A stretch of DNA of 64,000 nt from Actinomycetota bacterium (GTDB lineage Bacteria > Actinomycetota > Acidimicrobiia > Acidimicrobiales > Ilumatobacteraceae): positions 1 through 64,000 of the forward strand of contig VFZD01000002.1 in assembly GCA_016871295.1 (NCBI GenBank), read 5' to 3'. How positions within the stretch are numbered: position 1 is the stretch's first letter; each line of letters opens with the position of its first letter. Positions 24,953 through 34,130 of the stretch are shown here, piece after piece. Under the pieces are notes generated by a model. It was given only the letters and a program-made list of their open reading frames with translations, did no database searches and was not told the origin of the DNA. A program made the position numbers and the translations under genes.

Positions 24953-25861
24953 ATGGCGAAACGCGAAACCGACAGGGCTAACAAATCGGCCACAGGTTCG
25001 ATGGTCGTCAAGCGCGGTCTGGCCGAAATGCTCAAGGGCGGCGTGATCATGGATGTCGTCAATCCCGAGCAGGCGAAAATCGCCGAAGATGCGGGAGCAT
25101 GCGCGGTGATGGCGCTCGAGCGAGTGCCCGCCGATATTCGCCGCGATGGTGGCGTGGCCCGCATGAGCGACCCCGAGATGATCAACGGCATCCAAGCCGT
25201 TTGTTCGATTCCCGTGATGGCCAAGGCGCGCATCGGGCATTTCGTCGAAGCACAGGTGCTCGAATCTCTCGGTGTCGACTTCATCGACGAAAGCGAAGTT
25301 CTCACACCGGCCGACGAGACGCATCACATCGACAAATTCAAGTTCACGGCGCCGTTCGTCTGTGGCGCGACCAACCTTGGCGAGGCGCTCCGTCGCATCA
25401 GTGAAGGTGCGGCGCTGATCAGATCGAAGGGCGAGGCCGGCACCGGAAACATCGTCGAGGCGGTGCGCCACTTGCGCTCGATAATCGGCGACATTCGCAA
25501 GATCGAACAGGCGGACTCGGCCGAATTGTTCGACTGGGCGAAAAAACTCCAGGCACCTCTGCCGCTCGTGCAAGAGATCGCCGAAACAGGTTGGTTGCAG
25601 GTGCCATTGTTCTGCGCGGGTGGCATCGCCACACCGAGCGATGCGGCACTGGCGATGCAGTTGGGTGCCCAGGCCGTTTTCGTCGGATCGGGAATTTTCA
25701 AGAGCGACGACCCGGCGCCGCGCGCCAAGGCGATCGTCGAGGCGACAACGCATTTCCGCGACGCCGACATCATCGCCAAGGTGAGTCGAAATCTGGGTGT
25801 ACCGATGACCGGTATCGGCATGGACAAAATCGAACAGCGATACGCGGAGCGCGGCTGGTGA
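24953..25861 (+). CDS. pdxS: Pyridoxal 5'-phosphate synthase subunit PdxS
   Basis: PdxS condenses ribose 5-phosphate, glyceraldehyde 3-phosphate and ammonia to PLP. The 302-residue TIM barrel carries the conserved [41 protein letters not shown] and [12 protein letters not shown] segments with the Schiff-base lysines, and the C-terminal [16 protein letters not shown]. It precedes its ammonia-producing partner pdxT by 18 bases, as in most actinobacteria. Confidence 0.96.
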   Translation: MAKRETDRANKSATGSMVVKRGLAEMLKGGVIMDVVNPEQAKIAEDAGACAVMALERVPADIRRDGGVARMSDPEMINGIQAVCSIPVMAKARIGHFVEAQVLESLGVDFIDESEVLTPADETHHIDKFKFTAPFVCGATNLGEALRRISEGAALIRSKGEAGTGNIVEAVRHLRSIIGDIRKIEQADSAELFDWAKKLQAPLPLVQEIAETGWLQVPLFCAGGIATPSDAALAMQLGAQAVFVGSGIFKSDDPAPRAKAIVEATTHFRDADIIAKVSRNLGVPMTGIGMDKIEQRYAERGW

Positions 25862-25879
25862 ACGACTCGAGGCCTCCAG

Positions 25880-26476
25880 GTGGTGCGCTCGTCGGCGAGT
25901 AACTCGAACAAAACGGTCGGTGTTCTCGCGCTGCAGGGCGCGTTTGCCAGTCACGAAGCGGTATTCGAATCGCTCGGGGTCAGGAGCCTTCAGGTCCGTA
26001 CCCCCGAGGACTTGGGTCAAGTCGACGCCCTGGTCTTGCCCGGCGGCGAGTCGACGACAATTTCGCAATTGCTCGAATCATCCGAGTTGTTCGAGCCCGT
26101 CAAGAAGTCGGTGCACGAGGGCATGCCCGTTTTCGGAACCTGCGCGGGGATGATTCTGTTGTCGAAAAAGATTCTGGATGGTCGCGCCGATCAACTTTCG
26201 TTCGGGGCCATCGACATCGAGGTGCAGCGCAACGCGTATGGCCGACAAATCGACAGTTTCGAGGCCGATATCGAAGTGAAAACGTTTTCCACGCCGTTTC
26301 ACGCCGTGTTCATCAGGGCGCCACGAATTTCAAAACTCGGGTCGGGGGTAACCGTGTTGGCCGAACTCGACAAAGACGTCGTCCTCGCGCGTCAAAACAA
26401 TGTGATGGTCGCCTCGTTCCATCCGGAACTTTCGCGCGATGACCGCGTCCATCAACTTTTCTTGAAGGAGATCTAA
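25880..26476 (+). CDS. pdxT: Pyridoxal 5'-phosphate synthase glutaminase subunit PdxT
   Basis: This 198-residue class I glutamine amidotransferase releases ammonia from glutamine for PdxS. The catalytic triad is C88 (GTCAGM), H181 and E183 (FHPELS), and the glutamine-binding PGGEST motif is at 54-59. The GTG start at 25880 is the first of two consecutive GTG codons. The 3' end contains the AAGGAG ribosome binding site for yebC. Confidence 0.95.
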   Translation: MVRSSASNSNKTVGVLALQGAFASHEAVFESLGVRSLQVRTPEDLGQVDALVLPGGESTTISQLLESSELFEPVKKSVHEGMPVFGTCAGMILLSKKILDGRADQLSFGAIDIEVQRNAYGRQIDSFEADIEVKTFSTPFHAVFIRAPRISKLGSGVTVLAELDKDVVLARQNNVMVASFHPELSRDDRVHQLFLKEI

Positions 26477-26478
26477 CG

Positions 26479-27225
26479 ATGTCCGGTCATTCAAAGTGGG
26501 CGACGATCAAGCACAAAAAGGCCGCGGTCGACAAGGTGCGCGGCAAGACTTTCGCCAAACTCTCGCGCCTGCTCGAAGTCGCGGCGCGCGAGGGTGGTGG
26601 CGACCCGGCGACGAACGCCTCGTTGCGCACGGTGGTGGCCAAAGCCAAGGCGGCTTCGATGACCAACGACGCGATCGATCGGGCGATCAAACGCGGCACC
26701 GGCGAAACCGACGGCGAAGCCTACGAAGCGGTGACCTACGAGGCCTATGGGCCGGGAGGGGTGGCGATGTTGATCGAGATTCTGACCGACAACCGCAATC
26801 GAACCGCGGCCGATGTGCGCATGATTTTTTCGAAGCAAGGTGGCTCGATGGCGGCTCCCGGGTCGGTGGCGTGGCAGTTTTCGCGCAAAGGCGTTTTGCT
26901 CGTACCCAAGTCGACGAGCGAGGACGTGTTGATGACAGTCGGGCTCGAGCACGGTTTAGAAGATGTTTCGCCCGACGATGAAATGTGGCATATGACCGCA
27001 GATCCAAGCCAAGTTTTCGATCTCAAGGCGGCGCTCGAATCGGCGGGAGTCGATGTGATCTCGGCGTCGACGACGATGTTGTCGTCGAATTCAGTCGTCG
27101 TGACCGATGCGGCCGAGGCCAGGGCGATCTTGCGAATCATGGGCGAACTCGACGACAACGACGACGTTCAAGACGTGTTCGCCAATTTCGACATCGCCGA
27201 GTCGTTGATGCAAGAAGTGGGGTAA
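26479..27225 (+). CDS. yebC: YebC/PmpR-family translational/transcriptional regulator
   Basis: The 248-residue protein shows the full YebC signature: MSGHSKWATIKHKKAAVDKVRGK at the start, the NDAIDRAIKRGTGE segment, and EAYGPGGVAMLIE. The family was annotated as DNA-binding regulators, and some members act on ribosomes at proline-rich stretches. It is encoded two bases after pdxT, with AAGGAG eight bases before its ATG. Position ahead of ruvCAB is the classical arrangement; here a peroxiredoxin gene intervenes. Confidence 0.95.
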   Translation: MSGHSKWATIKHKKAAVDKVRGKTFAKLSRLLEVAAREGGGDPATNASLRTVVAKAKAASMTNDAIDRAIKRGTGETDGEAYEAVTYEAYGPGGVAMLIEILTDNRNRTAADVRMIFSKQGGSMAAPGSVAWQFSRKGVLLVPKSTSEDVLMTVGLEHGLEDVSPDDEMWHMTADPSQVFDLKAALESAGVDVISASTTMLSSNSVVVTDAAEARAILRIMGELDDNDDVQDVFANFDIAESLMQEVG

Positions 27226-27228
27226 CAG

Positions 27229-27690
27229 GTGGCCGCAGGTTCACCGGTTGAAGTCGGCTCGACAGCCCCAGACTTCACCCTGCCCGGTACGGGCTCGAAG
27301 TCGTACGGTCTCGCGCAGTTCAAGGGCAGGACGGTTGTCCTGGTCTTTTATCCGGGTGACGAGACGCTCGTATGCACCAAGCAACTTTGTTCATACAACA
27401 ACGAACTTCAACAGTTCGAGAAGGTCAATGCACAGATTTTGGCGATCTCGGCCCAAGATGTGGCAAGCCACGAGAGTTTCAGCACCAATCGGGGATTCAA
27501 GTTTCCGTTGTTGGCCGACACCGAAAAATCGGTGGCGAAGGCATATGGCACGGTCGGACCACTCGGTCTGCCACGGCGAAGCGTGTTCGTGATCGATCCG
27601 CAGGGTGTGGTCAAGTACGTCCATCGGGCGCTACTCGGCGTCACTTTCCGACCCGTAGCCGAATTGATCGAGGCGGTCGCCCAGGCCTAG
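27229..27690 (+). CDS. bcp: Bcp/PrxQ-type thiol peroxidase
   Basis: The 153-residue peroxiredoxin reduces hydroperoxides. The peroxidatic cysteine is C49 in the motif ETLVCTKQLC and a second cysteine at C54 gives the CX4C spacing of atypical two-Cys PrxQ proteins. The upstream Pro/Thr environment is YPGDETLVC. It starts with GTG three bases after the yebC stop, so it is co-transcribed with it. Mycothiol or thioredoxin could be its reductant. Confidence 0.93.
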   Translation: MAAGSPVEVGSTAPDFTLPGTGSKSYGLAQFKGRTVVLVFYPGDETLVCTKQLCSYNNELQQFEKVNAQILAISAQDVASHESFSTNRGFKFPLLADTEKSVAKAYGTVGPLGLPRRSVFVIDPQGVVKYVHRALLGVTFRPVAELIEAVAQA

Positions 27691-27702
27691 AGCGGCCCAG
27701 AC

Positions 27703-27714
27703 TAGGATGAACAT
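27703..27714 (+). promoter_or_regulatory. -10 element and leaderless start of ruvC
   Basis: TAGGAT (27703-27708) is followed by exactly six bases and the ruvC ATG at 27715, with no Shine-Dalgarno. ruvCAB therefore probably has its own leaderless promoter separate from yebC-bcp. No LexA box is evident in the short gap. Confidence 0.6.
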
Positions 27715-28296
27715 ATGTTCGCCCCACCACCTGTCGAGTCAACAGTATTGGGTGTCGATCCGGGTCTGACCCGATGTGGTTATGCGATTTTGCGGGTTCG
27801 ACACAACACCGAAATCAAATTGATCGGCCTCGGGGTTTTGACCACATCAAAGACCAAGCCGATGCCGGAGCGACTCGCCGAAGTGGCCGAAGAATTTGAT
27901 TCGTTGTTCGACCAGTATTCGCCCGACGTCTTGGCGATCGAGCGTGTTTTCTTTCGAGCGAATGTTCGCACCGCGATGAGCGTGGGTCAGGTGAGCGGTC
28001 TCGTGTTGAGCGGCGCGGCCCGGCGCGGCATCGAGATTGTGCAGTACTCGCCGAACCAAGTCAAACTCGCGGTCGTCGGCTGGGGTGGAGCCGACAAAGC
28101 ACAGGTCCAAAAAATGGTCAAGCAGCGCCTCGGTCTGGGCACGGTTCCAAAACCCGCCGATGCGGCCGATGCGGCGGCGATCGCGTTGTGCCATGTTGCT
28201 TCGAGTCCGCTGGCGGTCCGGATCGCCGTGGCGACGCACGACCCGAAGAAGAGAGGCACGCGCAACCTCTCGCGTACGGGCGGGGCAACCGCATGA
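27715..28296 (+). CDS. ruvC: Holliday junction resolvase RuvC
   Basis: RuvC cuts Holliday junctions symmetrically with the RuvAB motor. The 193-residue RNase H-fold nuclease shows the acidic active site D15 (GVDPGLTRCG), E76 (AIERVFF), and D149/D152 (PADAADAAA). The TGA stop overlaps the ruvA start as ATGA. Confidence 0.95.
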   Translation: MFAPPPVESTVLGVDPGLTRCGYAILRVRHNTEIKLIGLGVLTTSKTKPMPERLAEVAEEFDSLFDQYSPDVLAIERVFFRANVRTAMSVGQVSGLVLSGAARRGIEIVQYSPNQVKLAVVGWGGADKAQVQKMVKQRLGLGTVPKPADAADAAAIALCHVASSPLAVRIAVATHDPKKRGTRNLSRTGGATA

Positions 28297-28880
28297 TCGG
28301 TTCGTTGCGTGGGGTCGTGCTTGAGCGGCTGGGCGAGTCGAAAGTCTTGCTCGAGGTCAACGGTTTGGGTTATCTCGTGCACGTGACGCCGAAAACCCTC
28401 GGCGAACTGGAGCCGACGACCAAGGCGTTTCTTTACATCCATCATCACGTGCGCGAAGACGCCGAATCGTTGTTCGGGTTCTCCGACCGCGATGAGCGGC
28501 AGTGCTTCGAAGTTTTGATCGCGACCCACGGCGTTGGACCGACCATGGCGATGGCGGTCCTGGCCACGCACTCGCCGCGGGCGCTGATCGACATCGTCGC
28601 CGGCGGCGATATTGCCGCGCTGACACTCGTGCCCGGAGTCGGCAAGAAAACGGCCGAGCGTCTGTTGATCGAATTGAAGAGCCGACTGCAACTGCACGTG
28701 CTCGACGCCACCAACAAAGTTGGCGGCTCTTCGGTTATCGGCGATGTGCGTGACGCTCTGGCGGGCCTGGGTTATCTGGCCGATGAGATTCGCGATGTGT
28801 TGCGCGAGATCAAGGTCGGCGACGAGCCCGAGGTGATGCTTCGCGAGGCGCTGACCTTGCTGGGGGCCCGTCGTGCGTGA
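28293..28880 (+). CDS. ruvA: Holliday junction DNA helicase subunit RuvA
   Basis: RuvA tetramers bind the four-way junction and load RuvB. The 195-residue protein begins with the OB-fold domain (MIGSLRGVV through the [14 protein letters not shown] segment), then tandem helix-hairpin-helix motifs ([13 protein letters not shown] and [17 protein letters not shown]) and the C-terminal three-helix RuvB-binding domain. ATG 28293 is chosen because it overlaps the ruvC stop and matches the family start; it overlaps ruvB by eight bases. Confidence 0.95.
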   Translation: MIGSLRGVVLERLGESKVLLEVNGLGYLVHVTPKTLGELEPTTKAFLYIHHHVREDAESLFGFSDRDERQCFEVLIATHGVGPTMAMAVLATHSPRALIDIVAGGDIAALTLVPGVGKKTAERLLIELKSRLQLHVLDATNKVGGSSVIGDVRDALAGLGYLADEIRDVLREIKVGDEPEVMLREALTLLGARRA

Positions 28881-29892
28881 AGAGTTCACCGATCCGGCGA
28901 TCACTACCGACCCGGCAGATCTAGACGACGTCAGTTTGCGGCCCAAGTCGCTCGACGAGTTCGTGGGTCAGCGCGAGCTCAAAGAGCATCTGGGCATCGT
29001 GCTCGAGGCCGCGCGCAAGCGCCAACAATCCGCCGACCACATCTTGTTGGCTGGTCCGCCCGGTTTGGGAAAAACCACGATGGCCGGGATCGTCGCCGTC
29101 GAGATGTCGGCGAAGATTCACATCACCTCCGGGCCGGCGCTCGAGCGCGCCGGAGACCTGGCCGCGATCCTCACCAAACTGGACAACAACGACGTTCTGT
29201 TCATCGATGAGATTCATCGATTGTCGAGGCAGGTCGAGGAGATTCTCTATCCGGCGATGGAAGATTTTCAAATCGATATCGTCGTCGGCAAGGGACCATC
29301 GGCGTCTTCGATTCGCTTGACCCTTCCCAGGTTCACATTGATCGGCGCGACGACGCGCACGGGCATGATCACGGGGCCTTTGCGCGATCGTTTCGGTCTT
29401 GTCGCCCGGCTCGATTTTTATGAAGTCGACGAACTTGAGAAAATCGTTTTGCGCACGGCAAAGATTTTGAAGGTGACGATCGATCAGGACGGGGCCCATG
29501 AAATTGCCCGCAGGTCGCGCGGCACACCGCGCATCGCCAACCGACTGCTGCGTCGAGTTCGCGACCACGCCGAAGTGCGCGGTGACGGCAAGGTGACCCA
29601 AGCAAGTGCGCGACAAGCGCTCGAAGTGTTCGGGGTCGACGAACTGGGTCTCGACAAGTTGGATCGGGCGATCTTGTCGGCGCTGTGCATGCAGTTTGCT
29701 GGCGGTCCCGTCGGGTTGTCGACCTTGGCGATCTCGGTCAGCGAGCAAACCGAGACGATCGAAGATGTCTACGAACCTTTCTTGATCCAGCAAGGTCTGC
29801 TTGCCAGAACTCCGAGGGGCAGAGTGGCGATGCCTTCGGCTTGGCGCCATCTGGGTCAGAGTCCACCCGAAGGTCAACCCGAACTGTTTTAA
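28873..29892 (+). CDS. ruvB: Holliday junction branch migration ATPase RuvB
   Basis: The 339-residue AAA+ motor drives branch migration. It carries [13 protein letters not shown], Walker A GPPGLGKT, Walker [11 protein letters not shown], the GATTRTGM sensor segment and the C-terminal winged helix ending [12 protein letters not shown]. The GTG start lies within the ruvA 3' end. Its TAA stop forms part of a candidate -10 (TAAACT) for queA. Confidence 0.96.
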   Translation: MREEFTDPAITTDPADLDDVSLRPKSLDEFVGQRELKEHLGIVLEAARKRQQSADHILLAGPPGLGKTTMAGIVAVEMSAKIHITSGPALERAGDLAAILTKLDNNDVLFIDEIHRLSRQVEEILYPAMEDFQIDIVVGKGPSASSIRLTLPRFTLIGATTRTGMITGPLRDRFGLVARLDFYEVDELEKIVLRTAKILKVTIDQDGAHEIARRSRGTPRIANRLLRRVRDHAEVRGDGKVTQASARQALEVFGVDELGLDKLDRAILSALCMQFAGGPVGLSTLAISVSEQTETIEDVYEPFLIQQGLLARTPRGRVAMPSAWRHLGQSPPEGQPELF

Positions 29893-29904
29893 ACTCGGCA
29901 CCTC

Positions 29905-30924
29905 GTGCGCATCGAAGAGCTTGATTACGGCTTGCCGCCCGAGCTGATCGCCCAAACGCCGATCGAACCGCGCGACTCGGCGCGACTGCTCGTCGATCAG
30001 GGCGCCAAGAGCATTCCGCTCCATCGACGAGTGCAAGATCTGGTCGAATTCTGTCACGAAGGTGATGTGATCGTCGTCAATGACACAAAAGTCATTCCCG
30101 CGCGCTTGAGATTGTTTCGAAGAACAGGTGGCGCGGCGGAGGTCTTGTTGCTCGAGCGGGTCGCCGGGTCGGCCGTCGTTTGGGAGGCGTTGGTTCGCCC
30201 GGCCAAGCGACTCAAGCCGGGCGAACTGTTGTCGGCCCGAGACGGAACGCAGTTGGTTCGGGTCGGTCAAAGAACCGAGGCGGGAGACACCTTCGAAGTC
30301 GAGTTCGTGGCCGACAACGACTCGGCGGCGCGCGACCTGCTCGTGAAACATGGCGAGATACCTTTGCCGCCCTACATCACCAGTTCATTGGACCGACCCG
30401 ATCGCTATCAAACGGTTTACGCGAATCGTCCCGCGTCGGCGGCCGCGCCCACCGCCGGCCTGCATTTCACGCCCCAACTTTTGAACGCGCTCGAATCAAA
30501 TCGAGTCAAAATATTGCGGGTCGATCTGAGCATCGGCCTGGACACATTCGCCCCGGTAACCGAGGCCGACCCGCTTCGTCACCCGATGCACAGCGAGCAT
30601 TACGAGGTGAGCGAAGAAACCCTGGAGCAATGCGGCAAAGCCGAGCGGGTCATCGCCGTCGGAACCACCGCAACCCGCGCCCTTGAGTCGGCGGCGACCT
30701 CGGGTGCGCTTGAGGGTCGGACAAAACTTTTCATCTCCCGGGGTTACGAGTTCAAGGTCGTGGATCTGATGATGACGAATTTTCACATGCCGCGCACGAC
30801 GCTGCTGATGATGATCGATGCGTTCGTCGGCGATCGATGGCGCGACCTCTACGCGGCGGCGATCGGCGAACGATATCGAATGCTCTCGTTTGGTGACGCG
30901 ATGCTTCTCGACCGCCGGCTATAG
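29905..30924 (+). CDS. queA: S-adenosylmethionine:tRNA ribosyltransferase-isomerase
   Basis: QueA transfers and rearranges the ribosyl group of SAM onto 7-aminomethyl-deazaguanine in tRNA, giving epoxyqueuosine. The 339-residue protein has family segments YGLPPELIAQTPIEPRDSARL, the VNDTKVIPARL motif and a C-terminal TNFHMPRTTLLMMIDAF. It sits next to tgt, the enzyme of the preceding step, so the organism modifies wobble position 34 to queuosine; the preQ1-forming genes are not in this window. The GTG start follows TAAACT (29890-29895) by nine bases. Confidence 0.95.
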   Translation: MRIEELDYGLPPELIAQTPIEPRDSARLLVDQGAKSIPLHRRVQDLVEFCHEGDVIVVNDTKVIPARLRLFRRTGGAAEVLLLERVAGSAVVWEALVRPAKRLKPGELLSARDGTQLVRVGQRTEAGDTFEVEFVADNDSAARDLLVKHGEIPLPPYITSSLDRPDRYQTVYANRPASAAAPTAGLHFTPQLLNALESNRVKILRVDLSIGLDTFAPVTEADPLRHPMHSEHYEVSEETLEQCGKAERVIAVGTTATRALESAATSGALEGRTKLFISRGYEFKVVDLMMTNFHMPRTTLLMMIDAFVGDRWRDLYAAAIGERYRMLSFGDAMLLDRRL

Positions 30925-30981
30925 AGCGCGCTCGATACGAATCGATCTGCTGGCAGAGTCTCTTGGCTACCGTGGAGACCG

Positions 30982-32100
30982 ATGTTCGGGGTGAGGTTTC
31001 GTCAGATCGCGGCGCAAGACTCGGCCCGCACCGGTGTGGCGACGACGCATCGAGGTGATTACGAAACGCCCTGCTTCATGCCCGTCGGCACCCGCGGGGC
31101 GATTCGCCATTTGAGCGCGCAAGATTGCGAGCAATTGGGCGCGCGCATCGTGCTCGGCAATACATATCACCTGATGCTCCGGCCGGGGGCCAAAGTCGTC
31201 GAAGACTTGGGCGGTCTCGGCGCATTCGCCGGATGGCGGGGTCTCACGCTCACCGACTCGGGCGGCTTCCAAGTTTTCTCGTTGAACCCGGAAGTCGATG
31301 ACGACGGCGTCTCTTTCCGTTCGACCTACGACGGTTCGATGCATCGACTCACACCCGAGCGCGCAGTTTTGGTTCAACAACAAATCGGCGCCGACATTCA
31401 AATGGTGCTCGATGTCTGCGCCGAATTTCCGTCTTCGGACGAAGTCATTCGGCTCGCGCTGAAACGAACATCGGACTGGGCGAGGCGGGCCAAAGCGACG
31501 CACACTCGATCTGACCAGAGCTTGTTCGGCATAGTGCAGGGCGGCATCGACGCCGACCTGCGAGCCGAGAGCGCGAAAATTGCGGCAGACCTTGATTTCG
31601 ACGGCTACGGCATCGGCGGTCTCTCGGTCGGGGAGACCCGCGCACAAATGATCCACGCCATCGCCGCGGCGATCGAGCATCTGCCGAAAGATCGTCCGCG
31701 CTATTTGATGGGAGTGGGCGATCCCGCATCGCTGATCGAAGCGGTGAATCTCGGCGTCGATCAATTCGACTGCGTGATGCAGACCCGCCTCGGTCGACAT
31801 GGCACGGCGTTGACCAGTGCCGGAAAACTGAACATCACGCGCAGCGAGTACGCGACGAGCCAAGACCCGATCGACGGTAAATGCGCGTGTTCGGTTTGTC
31901 AACGCCACACGCGCGGCTACATTCGCCACTTGTTCCAAGTCAACGAACCAACCGCGGCCCGACTCGTATCGATGCACAACATCGCGTTCACCCTCAACTT
32001 GATGCGCCAAATGCGCGAGGCGATCATCGGTGGCGAATTCGACAGACTCCGCAAATCAGTGCTTGGCATTTGGGCCGAGCCTGCCGCGCAGAAGCAATAA
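30982..32100 (+). CDS. tgt: tRNA-guanine transglycosylase
   Basis: Tgt exchanges guanine 34 of GUN-anticodon tRNAs for preQ1. The 372-residue TIM barrel includes GNTYHLMLRPG, the DSGGFQVFSL catalytic region, GIVQGG and the zinc site CACSVCQRHT with a downstream histidine (MHNIAF). TACCGT (30968-30973) lies eight bases before the ATG; GGAG four bases from the ATG is a possible but short-spaced ribosome binding site. Confidence 0.96.
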   Translation: MFGVRFRQIAAQDSARTGVATTHRGDYETPCFMPVGTRGAIRHLSAQDCEQLGARIVLGNTYHLMLRPGAKVVEDLGGLGAFAGWRGLTLTDSGGFQVFSLNPEVDDDGVSFRSTYDGSMHRLTPERAVLVQQQIGADIQMVLDVCAEFPSSDEVIRLALKRTSDWARRAKATHTRSDQSLFGIVQGGIDADLRAESAKIAADLDFDGYGIGGLSVGETRAQMIHAIAAAIEHLPKDRPRYLMGVGDPASLIEAVNLGVDQFDCVMQTRLGRHGTALTSAGKLNITRSEYATSQDPIDGKCACSVCQRHTRGYIRHLFQVNEPTAARLVSMHNIAFTLNLMRQMREAIIGGEFDRLRKSVLGIWAEPAAQKQ

Positions 32101-32104
32101 CCCC

Positions 32105-32118
32105 TAGACTTATCGCCT
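32105..32118 (+). promoter_or_regulatory. -10 element of the yajC-secDF unit
   Basis: TAGACT (32105-32110) lies eight bases before the yajC ATG, and there is no Shine-Dalgarno in between, so the mRNA is probably leaderless or nearly so. Confidence 0.55.
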
Positions 32119-32472
32119 ATGTCTTCCATGATTTTTGCGATTGGTGCACCGTTTTCGGGCGTATTGGCGGCGACCGCGGCCGAGAACACGGGAAATCCGA
32201 TCGTGGGTTTGTTGCCATTGGTGCTGATTTTCGTGGCGATGTATTTCTTGCTGCTTCGCCCGCAGCGCAAGCGCCAGAAAGAGAATGCAAAACTGCAGAC
32301 GAGCGTCGTCGAGGGCGACGAGGTCGTGTTGAACTCGGGTGTTTACGGTTTCATTTCGGCGATTGAAGACGAATATTTGTGGATCGAAATCGCCGAGAAA
32401 GTCGAGATTCGCGTGGCCAAAGGTTCGATTTCGCGCAAGGTCTCGACTCAAAGTCAAAAGTCCGAAGAGTAA
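32119..32472 (+). CDS. yajC: Preprotein translocase accessory subunit YajC
   Basis: YajC is a small membrane partner of SecDF at the Sec translocon. The 117-residue protein has a single strong membrane helix (about 27-46), followed by RPQRKRQKE and the conserved small domain containing EGDEVVLNSGVYGFISAI. The N-terminal 25 residues are longer than in many orthologues and mildly hydrophobic. secD follows after 29 bases. Confidence 0.93.
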   Translation: MSSMIFAIGAPFSGVLAATAAENTGNPIVGLLPLVLIFVAMYFLLLRPQRKRQKENAKLQTSVVEGDEVVLNSGVYGFISAIEDEYLWIEIAEKVEIRVAKGSISRKVSTQSQKSEE

Positions 32473-32501
32473 ATCTCGACCAGCGAAAATGATCAGACCC
32501 G

Positions 32502-34130
32502 ATGAATAAACGCCGTCAAGTCATCACCCTGGTGTTGGTTGTGTTTCTCGTTGCGGCGAGTTTGGCGGCGAATCTCGCCGCCGGCAATACGCCGGCGCTC
32601 GGTCTCGACCTTCAAGGAGGGGCTTCGGTCACGCTGCAACCGGACGGCGAGTTTGACGCGACCGGCCTGGATGTCGCGGTCGAGATCATTCGGGCTCGCG
32701 TCGACTCGATCGGCGTGGCCGAACCAGAAATCATTCTGCAGGGCGACACCGTTGTGGTCAATTTGCCCGGAGTCAAAGACCAGCAGCAGGCACTGAACAT
32801 CATCGGTCGTACGGGCGAGTTGCTGTTGCGTCCCGTACTCCAGTCGGGCATTTACAACCCGGACGCGGCTACGACGACGCTGCCGCAAACAGCGACGACG
32901 CTTCCGAACGCGACAACCAGTTCAAGCCCGGGCACCAGCGTGCCGGCGACCGGCGACTCTGTCGAGGATGGCGCAGGAGTTTTTTCGGGTGGGCCCGGCG
33001 CATCGCGAATTGTTTCGACGCCCACGACAATTACGGACACGACAATTTCGGGCACGATTGGTGACGAGACGACAGTGCCCGAAACGACGAACACCGAACC
33101 GATTGTCGTCACGACCGAGAATCCGTTGGCCAATTTGGGTCTCGGCGACGACCCCAATGATCCAACCCAAACCGTGATCCTGTTCGACAAGGCGGGCATC
33201 GCCTATGTTGTGGGTCCGGCGGGTGCGTCCGGAAAAGTTTTCAAGAATGACGCTCAAGCCGATGTGCAGACCGGTCAATGGGCGGTCGTCGTCGGCCTGC
33301 GCAGCGGCGTCGATGGCGACCAACTCTGGAACCGACTCGCGGCCGCGTGTTTCAACAGGACGGCCCAATGCCCGACCGGACAATTGGCGATGGTGTTGGA
33401 CGGCACGGTTATCTCGGCGCCAACGGTCAACGAACCCGAGTTCACGGGTGGCACCGTGCAGATCAGCGGTTCGTTCACCGCCGATGAGGCTCGCGAGTTG
33501 GCCAAGATTCTTGAGTTCGGCGCCGTACCCGTTCGCTTCGAAGTCTCGCAGGCCCAGACGGTTTCGGCGACCCTCGGATCCGACTCGTTGCGCGCGGCGA
33601 TCATCTCGGGAATCGTCGGGATCCTGCTCGTCGTGCTCCTGCTTCTGGCGTATTACAGAACGATGGCTTTGTTCGTCATCGCCGGAATGACGATTTCGAT
33701 CGGTTTTTTGTGGAGCGTAATCTCGCTCTTGTCGCGCACCAACGGTCTGGCCTTGTCGTTGTCGGGTATCGCGGGCATCGTCGTTTCAATCGGTATCGCG
33801 GCGGACTCTTACATCGTGTTTTTTGAGCGAATCAAGGACGAGATTCGCAACGGAAAGACTCTGAAAAATTCGGCGTTGCGCAGTTTCGAGTCGGCTTGGC
33901 GCACGATCGTCGCCGCCGACACGGTTTCGTTCTTGGCGGCGATAACACTTTGGTATCTCACCGTCGGCTCGGTGCGGGGCTTCGCCTTCTTCCTCGGCAT
34001 CTCCGCGTTGACCGACATCTTGATCACATATTTCTTCACCCGCAACGCGGTGCTTTTGTTCGCCCGCTCCAAGCGCGTGCAGGGTCGCAAAGTTTTGGGT
34101 ATCCAGACGGTGAAGCCCGAGGTGATGTGA
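32502..34130 (+). CDS. secD: Protein translocase subunit SecD with a Thr/Ser-rich insertion
   Basis: SecD and SecF use the proton-motive force to complete protein export. The 542-residue protein has the first membrane helix (about 7-25), GLDLQGGASV, the extracellular P1 region, and the RND-like block of five helices at the C-terminus (FAVSGI-type region after residue 360). Residues about 121-206 are a low-complexity insertion rich in Thr, Ser, Pro and Gly located in P1, outside the membrane. Similar loops occur in actinobacterial SecD but this one is long. The stop overlaps secF as TGATG. Confidence 0.93.
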   Translation: MNKRRQVITLVLVVFLVAASLAANLAAGNTPALGLDLQGGASVTLQPDGEFDATGLDVAVEIIRARVDSIGVAEPEIILQGDTVVVNLPGVKDQQQALNIIGRTGELLLRPVLQSGIYNPDAATTTLPQTATTLPNATTSSSPGTSVPATGDSVEDGAGVFSGGPGASRIVSTPTTITDTTISGTIGDETTVPETTNTEPIVVTTENPLANLGLGDDPNDPTQTVILFDKAGIAYVVGPAGASGKVFKNDAQADVQTGQWAVVVGLRSGVDGDQLWNRLAAACFNRTAQCPTGQLAMVLDGTVISAPTVNEPEFTGGTVQISGSFTADEARELAKILEFGAVPVRFEVSQAQTVSATLGSDSLRAAIISGIVGILLVVLLLLAYYRTMALFVIAGMTISIGFLWSVISLLSRTNGLALSLSGIAGIVVSIGIAADSYIVFFERIKDEIRNGKTLKNSALRSFESAWRTIVAADTVSFLAAITLWYLTVGSVRGFAFFLGISALTDILITYFFTRNAVLLFARSKRVQGRKVLGIQTVKPEVM

